Shown: in pieces, positions 17,421-26,991 of the stretch
Layout: every line of letters begins with the position of its first letter
Position numbering within the stretch: position 1 is the first letter of the stretch
Assembly: GCA_903931945.1 (NCBI GenBank)
Contig: CAIZEI010000155.1
Span: 1 to 38,397, forward strand
DNA: 38,397 nucleotides
From: an uncultured Hyphomicrobiales bacterium
GTDB lineage: Bacteria > Pseudomonadota > Alphaproteobacteria > Rhizobiales > Beijerinckiaceae
Direction of reading: 5' to 3'
Made by a program: the position numbers and the translations under genes
Notes under the pieces: generated by a model
Seen by the model: only the letters and a program-made list of their open reading frames with translations
Databases searched by the model: none
Told to the model about the DNA's origin: nothing

Positions 17421-18491
17421 ATGAAATTCCTCGATCAGGCCAGAGTTTACGTGCGTTCGGGCGATGGCGGCGCGGGCGCCGTCTCGTTCCGGCGCGAGAA
17501 ATTCATCGAATTCGGCGGCCCTGACGGCGGCGATGGCGGGCGCGGCGGCGATGTCGTGGCGATCTGCGTCGATGGCCTCAACACGCTGATCGACTACAGA
17601 TATCAGCAGCATTTCAAGGCGAAAACCGGAATGCATGGCATGGGCCGCAACCGCGCCGGCCCGCGCAGCCCCGATATTGAGATGAAAGTGCCCGTCGGCA
17701 CACAGATTTTCGATGAGGACAACGAAACCCTGCTTGCCGATCTCACGGAGGCCGGGCAACGCTATGTCATCGCCAAGGGCGGCAATGGCGGCTTTGGCAA
17801 CGCCCATTTCACCACCTCCACCAATCGCGCGCCCCGCCGCGCCAATCCAGGCCAGGTGGGCATCGAGCGCACCATCTGGCTGCGCCTCAAACTGATCGCC
17901 GACGCCGGGCTTGTCGGCCTGCCCAACGCCGGCAAATCGACGTTTCTGGCGACCGTCAGCGCGGCGCGTCCCAAAATCGCCGATTACCCCTTCACCACCT
18001 TGCATCCCGGCCTTGGCGTCGTGCATATCGACGAGCGCGAATTCGTGCTGGCCGATATCCCCGGCCTGATCGAGGGCGCGCATGAAGGCCTTGGCCTTGG
18101 CGACCGATTTCTGGGTCATGTCGAGCGCTGCCGCGTGCTGCTGCATCTGGTCGACGCCACGGGCGAGCACGCCGGAACCGCCTATCGCATCGTGCGCCGC
18201 GAACTTGAGGCCTATGGCCACGACATCGAATCCAAGCCGGAAATTGTCGCCCTGTCGAAAGTCGATGCGGTCGATGAGGCCACCCTGAAACTTCAGACCG
18301 AACGCTTGAAACGCGCGGTCCGCGCTTACGGGCCGGAGCCTGCCGCAGGCGAAAAACGGCGCCCGCCGCTGATGCTGTCCGCCGCCACGAACAAGGGCGT
18401 CGCGGAGGCCTTGCGCGGACTGGCCTCGAACATCGCAGTCGCAAAGCGCGAGGAAACGCGCGCGCTCGAAAAAGTGGAATGGGCGCCCTGA
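17421..18491 (+). CDS. obgE: Obg-family ribosome assembly GTPase
   Basis: ObgE (CgtA) is an essential GTPase that binds the 50S ribosomal subunit and links ribosome maturation to growth and stress. The 356-residue protein has the glycine-rich Obg domain ([24 protein letters not shown]..., residues 14-160) and the G domain with G1 [10 protein letters not shown]3 [17 protein letters not shown]4 LSKVD and G5 SAATNKG. The TLHPGLGV switch region is present. No clear Shine-Dalgarno precedes ATG 17421. It is often next to rplU-rpmA and proB; here its neighbours are a TadG-like gene on the other strand and an SDR gene 72 bases downstream. Confidence 0.97.
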   Translation: MKFLDQARVYVRSGDGGAGAVSFRREKFIEFGGPDGGDGGRGGDVVAICVDGLNTLIDYRYQQHFKAKTGMHGMGRNRAGPRSPDIEMKVPVGTQIFDEDNETLLADLTEAGQRYVIAKGGNGGFGNAHFTTSTNRAPRRANPGQVGIERTIWLRLKLIADAGLVGLPNAGKSTFLATVSAARPKIADYPFTTLHPGLGVVHIDEREFVLADIPGLIEGAHEGLGLGDRFLGHVERCRVLLHLVDATGEHAGTAYRIVRRELEAYGHDIESKPEIVALSKVDAVDEATLKLQTERLKRAVRAYGPEPAAGEKRRPPLMLSAATNKGVAEALRGLASNIAVAKREETRALEKVEWAP

Positions 18492-18563
18492 GGCCTGCCT
18501 TGTCTTGACGGGCGTCCCGGCGACAGGCATCCATGCCGGACCAATCTAACAGAGACTGCGGCC

Positions 18564-19325
18564 ATGGCGCTTCAAACTTCTCAATCGCTCGCCGGCAAGG
18601 CCGCGCTCGTGACAGGCGGCAGCAATGGCATTGGCCGCGCCGCCGTGCGGATGCTGGCGGCTGAGGGCGCCAGCGTCATTATCGCTTACAACAAGGGAAT
18701 GGAACGCGCGCAGTCCGTGCTCGCTGAATTGCCCGGCGCCGGCCACAGCGTGCAGCAATTGACGCTTGAGGACGCAGACTCCATCGCTGCGGCGACGGCA
18801 GCGACCAAAGCGAAGTACGGAAAACTCGACGTGCTGGTGAACTCGGCCGGGTTCACGAGGCCGGTGGCGCATAACAACCTCGACGCGCTCGATGACGCGC
18901 TGTTCGATAGCATCATGGTCGCCAATGTGCGCGGCCCTTTCGCCATGACGCGGGCGTTTCGCGGGTTGCTTGAGGCTGGTGGCGAGAGCGTGATTGTCAA
19001 TGTCTCATCGATCGCTGCATTCACTGGTTCGGGCAGCAATATCGCCTATTGCGCATCGAAAGCCGCGCTGGACACGATGACGATTTCACTGGCGCGCGTG
19101 CTGGGACCGAAAATTCGTGTTATGGGCGTTTCGCCCGGCGCTGTCGCGACGGATTTTGTCGCCGGGCGCGGACGCCCGGAACTGGAAAAGCTCGCGCAGG
19201 CGACGCCTTTGAAAAAAATTGTCGAGCCGGAAGATGTCGCCATGGCGATCATGGCCTGCATCACGCATTTGAAGGCGACGACAGGGTCGTACATAACGGT
19301 GGACGCCGGGCGGTTTCTGGCGTGA
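18564..19325 (+). CDS. Short-chain dehydrogenase/reductase
   Basis: A 253-residue NAD(P)-dependent oxidoreductase of the classical SDR family. It has the cofactor motif TGGSNGIG (17-24), NSAG after the fourth strand, a catalytic Ser in VNVSSIAAF, and the YCASK motif supplying Tyr and Lys. The C-terminus (TTGSYITVDAGRFLA) fits FabG-like members. Its stop overlaps the GTG start of opgH (GTGA), so the two are translationally coupled. It could modify a sugar or lipid used with the glucan, but the family is broad and the substrate is unknown. Confidence 0.85.
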   Translation: MALQTSQSLAGKAALVTGGSNGIGRAAVRMLAAEGASVIIAYNKGMERAQSVLAELPGAGHSVQQLTLEDADSIAAATAATKAKYGKLDVLVNSAGFTRPVAHNNLDALDDALFDSIMVANVRGPFAMTRAFRGLLEAGGESVIVNVSSIAAFTGSGSNIAYCASKAALDTMTISLARVLGPKIRVMGVSPGAVATDFVAGRGRPELEKLAQATPLKKIVEPEDVAMAIMACITHLKATTGSYITVDAGRFLA

Positions 19326-21139
19326 GCGAGAGCGCCCGGGCCCTGCCGCGCGAACATTTGACGCCGGCGGGTCTCCAGTCGACGGCGATGCTGGCGCGGC
19401 GGCGATGGATTTCCGCGCTCGCGAACGCCGCAATTTATCTCGGCCTGCTCGTCTGGCTTGCAAGCATCCTTGGCGCCGGCGGCTGGAGCCCCATCGACGC
19501 GTTGATTTTTATGTGTTTCGCCATTGCCGCGCCGTGGAGCGTGCTCGGCGTCTGGAATGCATGCCTCGGTTTCTGGCTTCTGCATTTTACCTCAGATCCG
19601 ATGGCGGCGGTTGCGCCCTTCGCTGCTGCGGGCGACGAGCCCAGCGCGCTTGCCAGCGATATCGCTGTGTTGATGACGCTGCGCAATGAAGACCCCCAGC
19701 GCGCCTTCGCGCGCCTGCGTGTGGTGAAGCAAAGTGTGGACGCCACCGGACAGGCAATGCGTTTTGGCTGGTTTGTGCTGAGCGACACCAACCGACCTGA
19801 AATCGCGACAGAAGAAGAGACCGCCTTCGCCCGCTGGCGCGATGAAATTGGCCCTGACGCGCGGCTGTTTTACCGCCGCCGCGAAGCCAATGACGGTTTC
19901 AAGGCGGGCAATCTCCGGGACTTCTGCCGCCGCTGGGGCGCGGATTTCGAATTCATGATTCCGCTCGACGCAGACAGTCTGATGGATGGCGAAACGATCC
20001 TGCGCATGGCGCGCATCGGGCAGGCCAATCGGCAGCTTGGCGTCCTGCAAAGTCTGGTTGTCGGCGCGCCATCTGCGTCCGCATTCGCGCGCCTGTTCCA
20101 GTTTGGAATGCGGCATGGAATGCGTCCCTATACAATGGGCTCGGCCTGGTGGGCGGGGGATTGCGGACCCTTCTGGGGCCACAATGCGCTGGTGCGTATC
20201 AAGCCGTTCATCGAGCAATGCGAATTGCCTGACCTGCCTGGCGGCCCGCCACTGGGCGGCGCCATTCTCAGCCATGACCAGATCGAAGCCGCCCTGATGC
20301 GACGCGCCGGATTCGAGGCGCGGGTGTTGCCGGTGGAATGCGGCAGCTATGAAGACAATCCACCCGATCTGTTCGAATTCACGCGCCGGGATCTCAGGTG
20401 GTGTCAGGGCAACATGCAATATATCGGTCTGCTCGGGCTGCCCGGCCTCAAACCGATGAGCCGGTTCCAGCTGATCTGGGCGATCATGATGTTTGTGGGT
20501 GTGCCAGCATGGACCGCGATCATTCTTCTGTGCGCGATCAAACCGATTGATGGCAAAGATATGTCGGGCTTTCCCGAAGGCTCGGCCATCGCGTTCTATC
20601 TTGTATTCCTGTTGATGTATCTCGCGCCGAAGCTCTGCGGCTTTCTCGATATCGCGCTCACAAAAGGCGGCGTCGCGCGCTACGGCGGCGGGCTGCGCTT
20701 TACGCTGGGCTGTCTTGCCGAACTGAAATTCTCGTTCCTGCTCGGCGCCTCGACAACCCTGCGTACAAGTCTGTTCATGATCGGGCTGCTGTTCGGACGC
20801 TCCATCATCTGGAGCGGGCAAATGCGCGACGCCCGCGCGCTGTCATTTGGCCAGGCGTTGCAAGGCCTGTGGCCGCAAACCCTGGTTGGCGTTTTTGTGC
20901 TGTCGCTTGCATGGACGCAGTCGCATGCGCTGGCGTTGTGGTCGCTGCCGTTGACGGCAGGCTATGTTCTCGCGGCGCCCTTCGCCGTGCTGACAGCCTC
21001 GCCACGCGTTGGCGCATGGCTTGTGCGCTGGCGCCTGTGCGGCTTGCCCGAAGACATCGAACGCCCACCTGTATTGAAAGCGCTCGCCGAGGCGCTGAAC
21101 AAGGATTCTTTTTTGTCGCCAACGGAGGCAAACAGATGA
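19322..21139 (+). CDS. opgH: Glucans biosynthesis glucosyltransferase H
   Basis: OpgH (MdoH) is an inner-membrane GT2 enzyme that polymerises the glucan backbone of osmoregulated periplasmic glucans and pushes it across the membrane. The 605-residue protein has two N-terminal helices (around residues 30-85), the catalytic domain with VLMTLRNEDP, FKAGNLRDFC, the metal motif PLDADSLMDG, FWGHNALVR, LSHDQIEAALM and RWCQGN, and then five or six C-terminal helices. It is shorter than the 847-residue E. coli protein, lacking much of the N-terminal cytoplasmic region, as in other short alphaproteobacterial forms. The GTG at 19322 overlaps the SDR stop; ATG 19388 is an alternative. Opposite end: its stop overlaps the next start (ATGA). 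No opgG is present. Confidence 0.9.
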   Translation: MSESARALPREHLTPAGLQSTAMLARRRWISALANAAIYLGLLVWLASILGAGGWSPIDALIFMCFAIAAPWSVLGVWNACLGFWLLHFTSDPMAAVAPFAAAGDEPSALASDIAVLMTLRNEDPQRAFARLRVVKQSVDATGQAMRFGWFVLSDTNRPEIATEEETAFARWRDEIGPDARLFYRRREANDGFKAGNLRDFCRRWGADFEFMIPLDADSLMDGETILRMARIGQANRQLGVLQSLVVGAPSASAFARLFQFGMRHGMRPYTMGSAWWAGDCGPFWGHNALVRIKPFIEQCELPDLPGGPPLGGAILSHDQIEAALMRRAGFEARVLPVECGSYEDNPPDLFEFTRRDLRWCQGNMQYIGLLGLPGLKPMSRFQLIWAIMMFVGVPAWTAIILLCAIKPIDGKDMSGFPEGSAIAFYLVFLLMYLAPKLCGFLDIALTKGGVARYGGGLRFTLGCLAELKFSFLLGASTTLRTSLFMIGLLFGRSIIWSGQMRDARALSFGQALQGLWPQTLVGVFVLSLAWTQSHALALWSLPLTAGYVLAAPFAVLTASPRVGAWLVRWRLCGLPEDIERPPVLKALAEALNKDSFLSPTEANR

Positions 21140-22089
21140 TCAGATGGCTGATATCCCCCGCGATTGGTCTCGCCCTCGCGTTCACGCCCGCTCATGCGCA
21201 ACAAAACATCGCGGCGGATGAACTCTCCGTCTCGGTCGCGAACAAAAGCGAGCCGGTTCTTTGCGCAGAAAAAGACAATATCGCGCTGGAATTCACCTCG
21301 CCCGCCGTGCGTTCAATGCGCGTGCAGGCCGTGCATCCCGCCTATATCGGCATGATCCAGACAGATCGCTTCGCGCCGGATTTCACATCCTGCGATATGG
21401 CGAGCGATCCGGCGTTTCACGCTGACAATTCGCGCAAGGTGACCTTTTTTGAAACGCCGGATCTGTGGCTGACCGGCTATACCTATCCCTCGTTCTGGCG
21501 TCCGGCGAACACGCCCGTGCGCGTCGGCGATCATGTCGAGAACGGGCTGCATCTCGTGCAACTCTGGGTGCGCTATCGCGAGCGTCCGGAAGAAGTGCTC
21601 GTCTTTTATCCGCCCGATGGCTACTGGCGCGCGCGCCCCCTCACCTTCGGCGATCTGCGCTGGACCGCCTATGGTTCGTCATTCCTGATCGGTCCGGTGG
21701 AAACACAGGGCCGCCCGATCGTCGATCTGAAATCGATCGATTTCGAGCCGCCCACCAAAACCTTCACGCTGACGTTTGCGCGCGGCGGCTCCGCCAAACT
21801 CAAGATCGCGGCAATTGAATCCACCGGCATAACGCTCGAAGTCTCCTATTCCGGCGCCATGCCCGACGGCCTGCCCTTTGCCGCGATGCGATCGATGTAT
21901 GTGACCGAATTCAATGCGGATGTCGCGCGCGTGGCCTGGCGAACCAGGGGCGGCGCCGCCTGGGGCGAGTCGCCGATTCTGAGCTGGAAGGGCGGCGAGG
22001 CCACAGAAGTCTGGGCCGGTCGCGTCACGCCCTCAATCCATAACCTGTCGGCGCCGGATATGGTATTTGGAAAATTTTCAGCGAAATAA
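21136..22089 (+). CDS. Secreted protein of unknown function, coupled to opgH
   Basis: This 317-residue protein has a clear signal peptide (MIRWLISPAIGLALAFTPAHA, cleaved before QQN) and no further membrane segment, so it is periplasmic. It contains LWVRYRERPEEVLVFYPPDGYW and repeated strand-like stretches such as TKTFTLTFARGGSAKLKIA, which suggest a beta-rich fold. I see no OpgG/OpgD signature and no known catalytic motif. GGAGG lies ahead of ATG 21136, which overlaps the opgH stop, so the two are made together. In other bacteria the gene coupled to opgH is opgG, which processes the glucan in the periplasm; a similar role here is inference from position. Confidence 0.72.
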   Translation: MIRWLISPAIGLALAFTPAHAQQNIAADELSVSVANKSEPVLCAEKDNIALEFTSPAVRSMRVQAVHPAYIGMIQTDRFAPDFTSCDMASDPAFHADNSRKVTFFETPDLWLTGYTYPSFWRPANTPVRVGDHVENGLHLVQLWVRYRERPEEVLVFYPPDGYWRARPLTFGDLRWTAYGSSFLIGPVETQGRPIVDLKSIDFEPPTKTFTLTFARGGSAKLKIAAIESTGITLEVSYSGAMPDGLPFAAMRSMYVTEFNADVARVAWRTRGGAAWGESPILSWKGGEATEVWAGRVTPSIHNLSAPDMVFGKFSAK

Positions 22090-23529
22090 CTTTAGCGACC
22101 GGCGCGCCACTTTATGTACCCACCCGAACAGAACGAAGACTGTGGCAAGCTCCAACGCTGGAATCATGGGCGCGAGAAATCGCGTTTCGATATTGTCTGT
22201 GAGCGCGAAGAACAGGGTTCGCGCAACGATCCATCCTGTCGTCAGAAGCATGATCTCGCGCGAGGGTTTTGGCGCCCCGCAAAAGCTCAATACAAGCGCC
22301 GCCGCAAATCCAGCCATCGTTACAATGCGATAAAACGTCGTGAGCATTTTGGTGATCGTCTGGCCTGGATAGGCGCGGGCGATTTCAACCCAGCCGCTTT
22401 GAACATTCACCTGGCCGCGTGAAAAATCGGCAGGAATTTCACTCGGCAGTCCAAAACTCGAAAACGGATTGCTCCAGAGCGCCAGAGCGCGCTCCGCAGG
22501 CAATTGCACATAGGTGCGCAAAGGGGCGCGGGCGGCGCGTTCGCGCGCGAGGTCAGAAAATTGCGCATCGAGCGCGGGTGGAAACGGACGCCCGTCCCAG
22601 CTTTTCAGATCGTCGAGCAATTTGACGACACGCGCCTGTTCTTCAGGCGAATCCCATGCGCTGGAATCCACCCTGACGCCGCTGTAGCGCATGAAGGTGA
22701 GCGGCCAGAGCCACGCAACCCGCTGATATTCCGTTGTCGCCCAGGTCGCGCCCCAGGCGACATAGCCATAGGGCGAAGGCGCGTTCGATTTTTCGATCAC
22801 CGCGATGGGCGGCGCCAGCGGCAGGCCTGCGCGATGATTGCGCCAGGTCCAGCCTGCGAGGGTCAGCGCAACCAGCGCGCCGACACCCGCGCAACGCGCC
22901 ACCGCCCGCGCCGGGCGTTCGACCATGAACGCCGTGAGTGCAACGGGAACCGCCAGCAAAAACCCGTCCCAGCGCAGCCATCCCCCGGCGATCACGGCAA
23001 GCGACAAGGATATCCATCGCAGGCGCCGGTCCGTCAGGGAGGCCACGCATTCGGCAAGCAACCAGATGGCGACGGCAATCGAAATTCCTTCGGTTACAAG
23101 ATAGCGCGGCCAGCCAATCGTGAGCGGTGAAAGCGCCAGCACGATTCCAGCGGCCAGGGCGGCGCCTCCCGAGCCTGAAAAGGCGCGAACCGCAGCCGCG
23201 AGGCGCGCAATCGCCAGTGCGCACAATAAACACTGGACGACGCGGATCATGGCTTCAGAAGCGCCAGACACACGCCAGATCGCTGCGACAAACAGGGGAT
23301 AGCCCGGCAGGTGATTGCCGCCAAAATGCGGTCGGCAGTCGCCATCGGCGGGAACAGACAGCGAGACCCCGCATCCCCGCAGTATATTGTCTGCAATCGT
23401 TGCGTAGGTCGGCCAGTCCCCGCCCTCTGCGGGAAAGGCGAGCGCCAGAACAAACCGCGTTGCAAACGCCAGCGCGAATATCAAGGCTATGGCGCCCGAC
23501 GATGAGCGCCGGCGCATCGCGATTTGCAT
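22078..23529 (-). CDS. GT-C-like membrane glycosyltransferase (GT39/ArnT-like)
   Basis: This membrane protein of about 483 residues has the GT-C layout. The first helix (GAIALIFALAFATRFVLALAF) is followed by an acidic loop EGGDWPTYATIADNIL, where the catalytic Asp is expected, then HLPGYPLFVAAIWR, a motif close to that of dolichyl-phosphate-mannose mannosyltransferases. At least nine hydrophobic segments follow, and TDNIETRFLAPMIPAL near the C-terminus fits the family end. ATG 23529 (or 23517) is chosen because sequence further up, though open, is Arg-rich and non-hydrophobic; no good ribosome site is seen. It converges on the secreted protein gene with a 12-base overlap. The acceptor is unknown. 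Confidence 0.78.
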   Translation of the reverse strand: MQIAMRRRSSSGAIALIFALAFATRFVLALAFPAEGGDWPTYATIADNILRGCGVSLSVPADGDCRPHFGGNHLPGYPLFVAAIWRVSGASEAMIRVVQCLLCALAIARLAAAVRAFSGSGGAALAAGIVLALSPLTIGWPRYLVTEGISIAVAIWLLAECVASLTDRRLRWISLSLAVIAGGWLRWDGFLLAVPVALTAFMVERPARAVARCAGVGALVALTLAGWTWRNHRAGLPLAPPIAVIEKSNAPSPYGYVAWGATWATTEYQRVAWLWPLTFMRYSGVRVDSSAWDSPEEQARVVKLLDDLKSWDGRPFPPALDAQFSDLARERAARAPLRTYVQLPAERALALWSNPFSSFGLPSEIPADFSRGQVNVQSGWVEIARAYPGQTITKMLTTFYRIVTMAGFAAALVLSFCGAPKPSREIMLLTTGWIVARTLFFALTDNIETRFLAPMIPALELATVFVLFGWVHKVARRSLKLFR

Positions 23530-23705
23530 ATCGGGACTGACGACCTGCCGAACCACTCCATCCCGCCTCTGTTCGCGCGATCCGCCATATAGACAGCTTT
23601 TGCCGCGCGAAGAAAATCGGCTGGAATGCAGCAGCGGCTGGCGGCGCGCGGCCATGCAGGTGTAAACGATTGCCACCCGACGCATCCCACCGATGAGCAG
23701 CCCGC

Positions 23706-24683
23706 TTGAACGACCAGCTCGCCCCCCTGCCGCGACGCATCCCCGCCATCGATGCGCTGCGCGGTTGCGCCCTGCTGGGCATGTTTGTCTTTCACCTGAC
23801 CTGGGACCTCGCCTATTACGGATACATCCCGTCCGGCGCGCCTTTTTCGCCTGCGATGATGGGCTTTGGCCATGCCGTGGCGATTGCATTTCTGGCGCTG
23901 GCGGGGGCAAGCCTCGCGCTCGCGGCGCGCAATGGAATGAACTGGGCGTTGTATTGGCGCCGACTGGCGATGATATCAGCCGCTGCGGGTGTGATTACCC
24001 TTGGCACGCTTTACCTCTTCCCGGATGAATTCATTTTCTTTGGCATTTTGCATTGCATTGCGGTTGCAAGCCTGCTCGCTGCGCTGTTTTTGCGCGCGCC
24101 GCCATGGGCCCCTTTGATAGCCGCCCTGCTTGTGGCGTCAGCCCCCCTGTTCATCGCATCGCCAGCGCTCGACAACCTGTTTGGCTGGTCGCTTGGCCTT
24201 GGCGCGCATTGGCCGCGCACCAATGACTGGCGACCGCTGTTTCCCTGGGCGGGAGCTACGCTGGCCGGCCTTGGCCTGATGCAGATCGCTCTGGCGCACA
24301 GGCTCCCTGCGGCCATTGTGAGCTGGCGGGCCATGCACGCGCCGACGCGCGCGATCGTATGGGGCGGGCGCCATTCGCTGCTGGTCTATCTCGTTCACCA
24401 GCCGCTGTTTTTTGGCCTGATCACGCTCGCCGCCATGGCCGCGCCGCCAGCCGCTGCCCCGGCCGTCGATGAGGACGCGCAATTCCAGCAAAGTTGCGTG
24501 GACGCATGCCGTTCATCCGGCGCCACAGTCAATATCTGCACCGCCCTGTGCGCCTGCGTGGCCGAAGGAACACACGCTTCGGGCCTGTGGCGCGCGATGC
24601 TGGATCAACGAATGACGCCGGCGCAAAAGCGATCCGTAGACGCATTAACGCAGGAATGCGCCGCGCCAAAGCCTCGTCAATAG
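23706..24683 (+). CDS. DUF1624/HGSNAT-type membrane acyltransferase with Cys-rich tail
   Basis: This 325-residue membrane protein matches the heparan-alpha-glucosaminide N-acetyltransferase catalytic-domain family (DUF1624). It opens with RIPAIDALRGCALLGMFVFHLTWDLAYYGY, the family motif with the active-site type His, followed by about seven helices, including GRHSLLVYLVHQPLF, the closing motif. The last 70 residues form a soluble tail with a regular set of cysteines (FQQSCVDACRSS, NICTALCACVAEG and a final Cys), probably disulfide-linked outside the membrane. The start is TTG 23706. It diverges from the GT-C gene across 176 bases. It may acetylate a cell-envelope sugar using acetyl-CoA. Confidence 0.8.
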   Translation: MNDQLAPLPRRIPAIDALRGCALLGMFVFHLTWDLAYYGYIPSGAPFSPAMMGFGHAVAIAFLALAGASLALAARNGMNWALYWRRLAMISAAAGVITLGTLYLFPDEFIFFGILHCIAVASLLAALFLRAPPWAPLIAALLVASAPLFIASPALDNLFGWSLGLGAHWPRTNDWRPLFPWAGATLAGLGLMQIALAHRLPAAIVSWRAMHAPTRAIVWGGRHSLLVYLVHQPLFFGLITLAAMAAPPAAAPAVDEDAQFQQSCVDACRSSGATVNICTALCACVAEGTHASGLWRAMLDQRMTPAQKRSVDALTQECAAPKPRQ

Positions 24684-24988
24684 CAATAGCGATCCGAAAC
24701 CCGCATCCACGACCCGTTGCGGCGCTCCACCCAGCAACCGCGCTGGTAGGCGTAATATCCGTTGCGCCTGCGTTGCCCATCCGCAGCGATGGCCGCGCCG
24801 GCTCCAGCGCCCAGAATCGCGCCAATGGCGATGCCCGGGCCACGCCCGCCGGTGACGACCCCGCCGAGCACGCCGCCTGCAACGCCGCCCAGCAGAGCGC
24901 CGCCGAGCACGTTTTGCGCATGCGCGTCATTGACTGGCGCAGCTACCGCCGCAGACAATAAAAGTGCAGACATCAAAAGCGCTTTCAT
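24677..24988 (-). CDS. Glycine-zipper exported protein
   Basis: A 103-residue protein with a signal peptide (MKALLMSALLLSAAVAA...AHA) and a glycine-zipper region, VLGGALLGGVAGGVLGGVV followed by GIAIGAILGAGAGAAIAA, that would form one or two membrane-inserted hairpins in the envelope. The C-terminus is aromatic and basic (YYAYQRGCWVERRNGSW), with two Cys likely bonded. Similar small glycine-zipper proteins are widespread in Rhizobiales, with functions in envelope stability unknown in detail. Its end overlaps the convergent DUF1624 gene by seven bases. Confidence 0.75.
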   Translation of the reverse strand: MKALLMSALLLSAAVAAPVNDAHAQNVLGGALLGGVAGGVLGGVVTGGRGPGIAIGAILGAGAGAAIAADGQRRRNGYYAYQRGCWVERRNGSWMRVSDRYCY

Positions 24989-25188
24989 GGCTCAATCTCC
25001 AACCGGCAGCCGCCCGGGACAGGCGGAGAAACCTAACCCGGTCCAATGCGCCGGGCAACGCCAAAAAATGATGTGACAGGGTTTCCTTAATTTCACCACC
25101 TTCACGGCGTAGCCTCTGCCAATTGCGGCTTGATCGTCGCGATTTGACCAGCGGGACCGGGCGCGCCCGGAAAATCAGGAGACGACCG

Positions 25189-25452
25189 ATGGCGACTTCA
25201 ACCCGGGGCTTTGCCTCAATGGATCCAGAAAAGCAACGCGCAATCGCCCGCAAGGGCGGCGAGAGCGTGCCGAGCGGCAAGCGCAGTTTTTCGCAGAATC
25301 ACCAGCTTGCGGCGGCGGCTGGGCGCAAAGGCGGCCTGAGCGTCAGCCCGCAGAAACGGAGCTTCGCGCAGGATCATGAACTGGCGTCGCTGGCGGGCCG
25401 CAAAGGCGGTCAGGCCTCGCATGTGCGCAAACCCACGACGGCGACAAGCTGA
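25189..25452 (+). CDS. KGG-repeat stress-induced protein
   Basis: An 87-residue hydrophilic protein with three KGG repeats: GFASMDPEKQRAIARKGGESV, then RSFSQNHQLAAAAGRKGG and RSFAQDHELASLAGRKGG. This is the GsiB/con-10-like motif found in general stress proteins, which are thought to protect cells during drying, heat or starvation. It is probably largely disordered and cytoplasmic, with no cysteine. AGGAGA lies before ATG 25189. The gene stands alone, with 200 bases upstream; I did not find a convincing EcfG-type promoter there. Confidence 0.85.
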   Translation: MATSTRGFASMDPEKQRAIARKGGESVPSGKRSFSQNHQLAAAAGRKGGLSVSPQKRSFAQDHELASLAGRKGGQASHVRKPTTATS

Positions 25453-25551
25453 CGGATGTCCTGTTTCGACGAAACAGGACATGAATCGGTCTTTTGAATG
25501 CCTGCGTTTGGATCGGGCGACGGGCGCGTGAGCTTGCGCGGGTTCGCCCGG

Positions 25552-26991
25552 TCAAGGGTCGATCCGCCCCATCGCAGCGCCGATCAACACAAGGCAGGGG
25601 CTTTTGGCCTGCGCGTCGATGGCCAGTTCCGGCAGCGACTGGATGGTTCCATAGATATGGCGTTCCCCCGGCCAGGACGCGCGCTCGACAAGGATTGCCG
25701 GCGTATGCGGCGTCAGGCCTTCGGCGATCAGCCGCGCGCTAAGGTCGGGGAGTGTTTTCAGACCCATATAGACGACGCTTGTCGCGCCTTTGTCGGCGAG
25801 CGCCCGCCAGTCGACATCATCCGGCAATTTACCTTCGCGCGTATGGGCCGTGATGAATTGCACGCGGCGGGACAACGCGCGTTCGGTGAGGGATAATTGC
25901 AGGGACGCTGCGGCGGCTGAGGCCGCCGTCACGCCGGGAACGACCTCAACCGGAACGCCTGCCGCGCGAAGACCGGAAATCTCCTCTCCCGCGCGGCCAA
26001 ACACCATGGGGTCGCCGCCTTTCAGGCGAACCACGCGTTTGCCTTCCCGGGCCAGCTCGATCATCAGGGACGTAATATCCTCTTGCGTGCAGGAGGGTTT
26101 GAAGCCGCGCTTGCCCACGGAAAGCCGCGTCGCCTCGCGACGCGCCAGATCCAGCGCGCCTGGCAGGATGAGGTCGTCGTAAAGCACCACATCCGCCGAT
26201 TGCAGCGCACGCACGGCCTTCAACGTCAGCAATTCAGGGTCGCCTGGCCCGGCGCCGACCAGCGCCACAGAGCCGGCTGCGCTGGCGCCGGGCGCCGTTT
26301 GCATGCGAACCGCCGCAAGGATTCTGTCGAGATCGCTGGCGTCCGGCGCGCGATCCGGCCGGTCGAAAGCCATTTGCGCAAACCGTTCCCAGACGCGTCT
26401 TCGATCGCCATGATCTAGCTTCAGGGCGGCCACCGTCGGGCGCCAGGCCTTGGCGGCCGCCGCCCAGCGGCGAAACCCCTGTGGCAAAAGCGTCTCGATC
26501 CGCGCTCGCAGCATCTGCCCGAAAACCGGAGCGCCGCCATCGGTGGAAATGCCAATAACCAGAGGCGAACGCTCAACGATCGCGCCGAACTGGAAGTCGC
26601 TCTGCGCGGGCCTGTCAATCACATTGGCGGGAACGCCCGCGCGCTTTGCCGCCGCATGGAAAGCCTGCGCAGCGCCTTGGCTTTCCGCACATCCAATGGC
26701 GATCGCCACGCCCGCGAAATCCGCGTCACCACAGACCCGTTCATGCAGCGCGATGGCCTGCGACCCTGAAGCCAGCTCCCGCATCTTGTCGCTGAATTGC
26801 AAGGCGTAAACATCAACGCTGGCGCCGGCAGCGGCCAACAGTTCGGCCTTCCACGCAGCCGGGTCGGCGCCGCCCGAGACCAGCGCCCGCTTGCCCCTGA
26901 GGCGCAGGAACACCGGCAGCGTCGCAATCTCCGCCATCCCCGGCGCAGGCGTCCGGTTGGGCTGGCGGGGGCTGGCGGGCGTCGGGGGCAT
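25552..26991 (-). CDS. cysG: Siroheme synthase (precorrin-2 dehydrogenase/ferrochelatase and uroporphyrinogen-III methyltransferase)
   Basis: CysG makes siroheme, the cofactor of sulfite and nitrite reductases, from uroporphyrinogen III. Residues 20-215 form the dehydrogenase/chelatase part (LPVFLRLRGKRALVSGG..., NVIDRPAQSDFQFGAIVERS); the C-terminal 250 residues form the SAM-dependent methyltransferase with VALVGAGPGDPELLTLKA, VVLYDDL, RLKGGDPMVFGRAGEE and PGVTAASAAAASL. The nucleotide-binding loop reads GGADPAAWKAELL rather than the GGGxVAxRK form, a variant I associate with Rhizobiales. ATG 26991 gives a 479-residue protein; ATG 26934 also keeps the fold. Together with cysK it belongs to sulfur assimilation. 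Confidence 0.93.
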   Translation of the reverse strand: MPPTPASPRQPNRTPAPGMAEIATLPVFLRLRGKRALVSGGADPAAWKAELLAAAGASVDVYALQFSDKMRELASGSQAIALHERVCGDADFAGVAIAIGCAESQGAAQAFHAAAKRAGVPANVIDRPAQSDFQFGAIVERSPLVIGISTDGGAPVFGQMLRARIETLLPQGFRRWAAAAKAWRPTVAALKLDHGDRRRVWERFAQMAFDRPDRAPDASDLDRILAAVRMQTAPGASAAGSVALVGAGPGDPELLTLKAVRALQSADVVLYDDLILPGALDLARREATRLSVGKRGFKPSCTQEDITSLMIELAREGKRVVRLKGGDPMVFGRAGEEISGLRAAGVPVEVVPGVTAASAAAASLQLSLTERALSRRVQFITAHTREGKLPDDVDWRALADKGATSVVYMGLKTLPDLSARLIAEGLTPHTPAILVERASWPGERHIYGTIQSLPELAIDAQAKSPCLVLIGAAMGRIDP

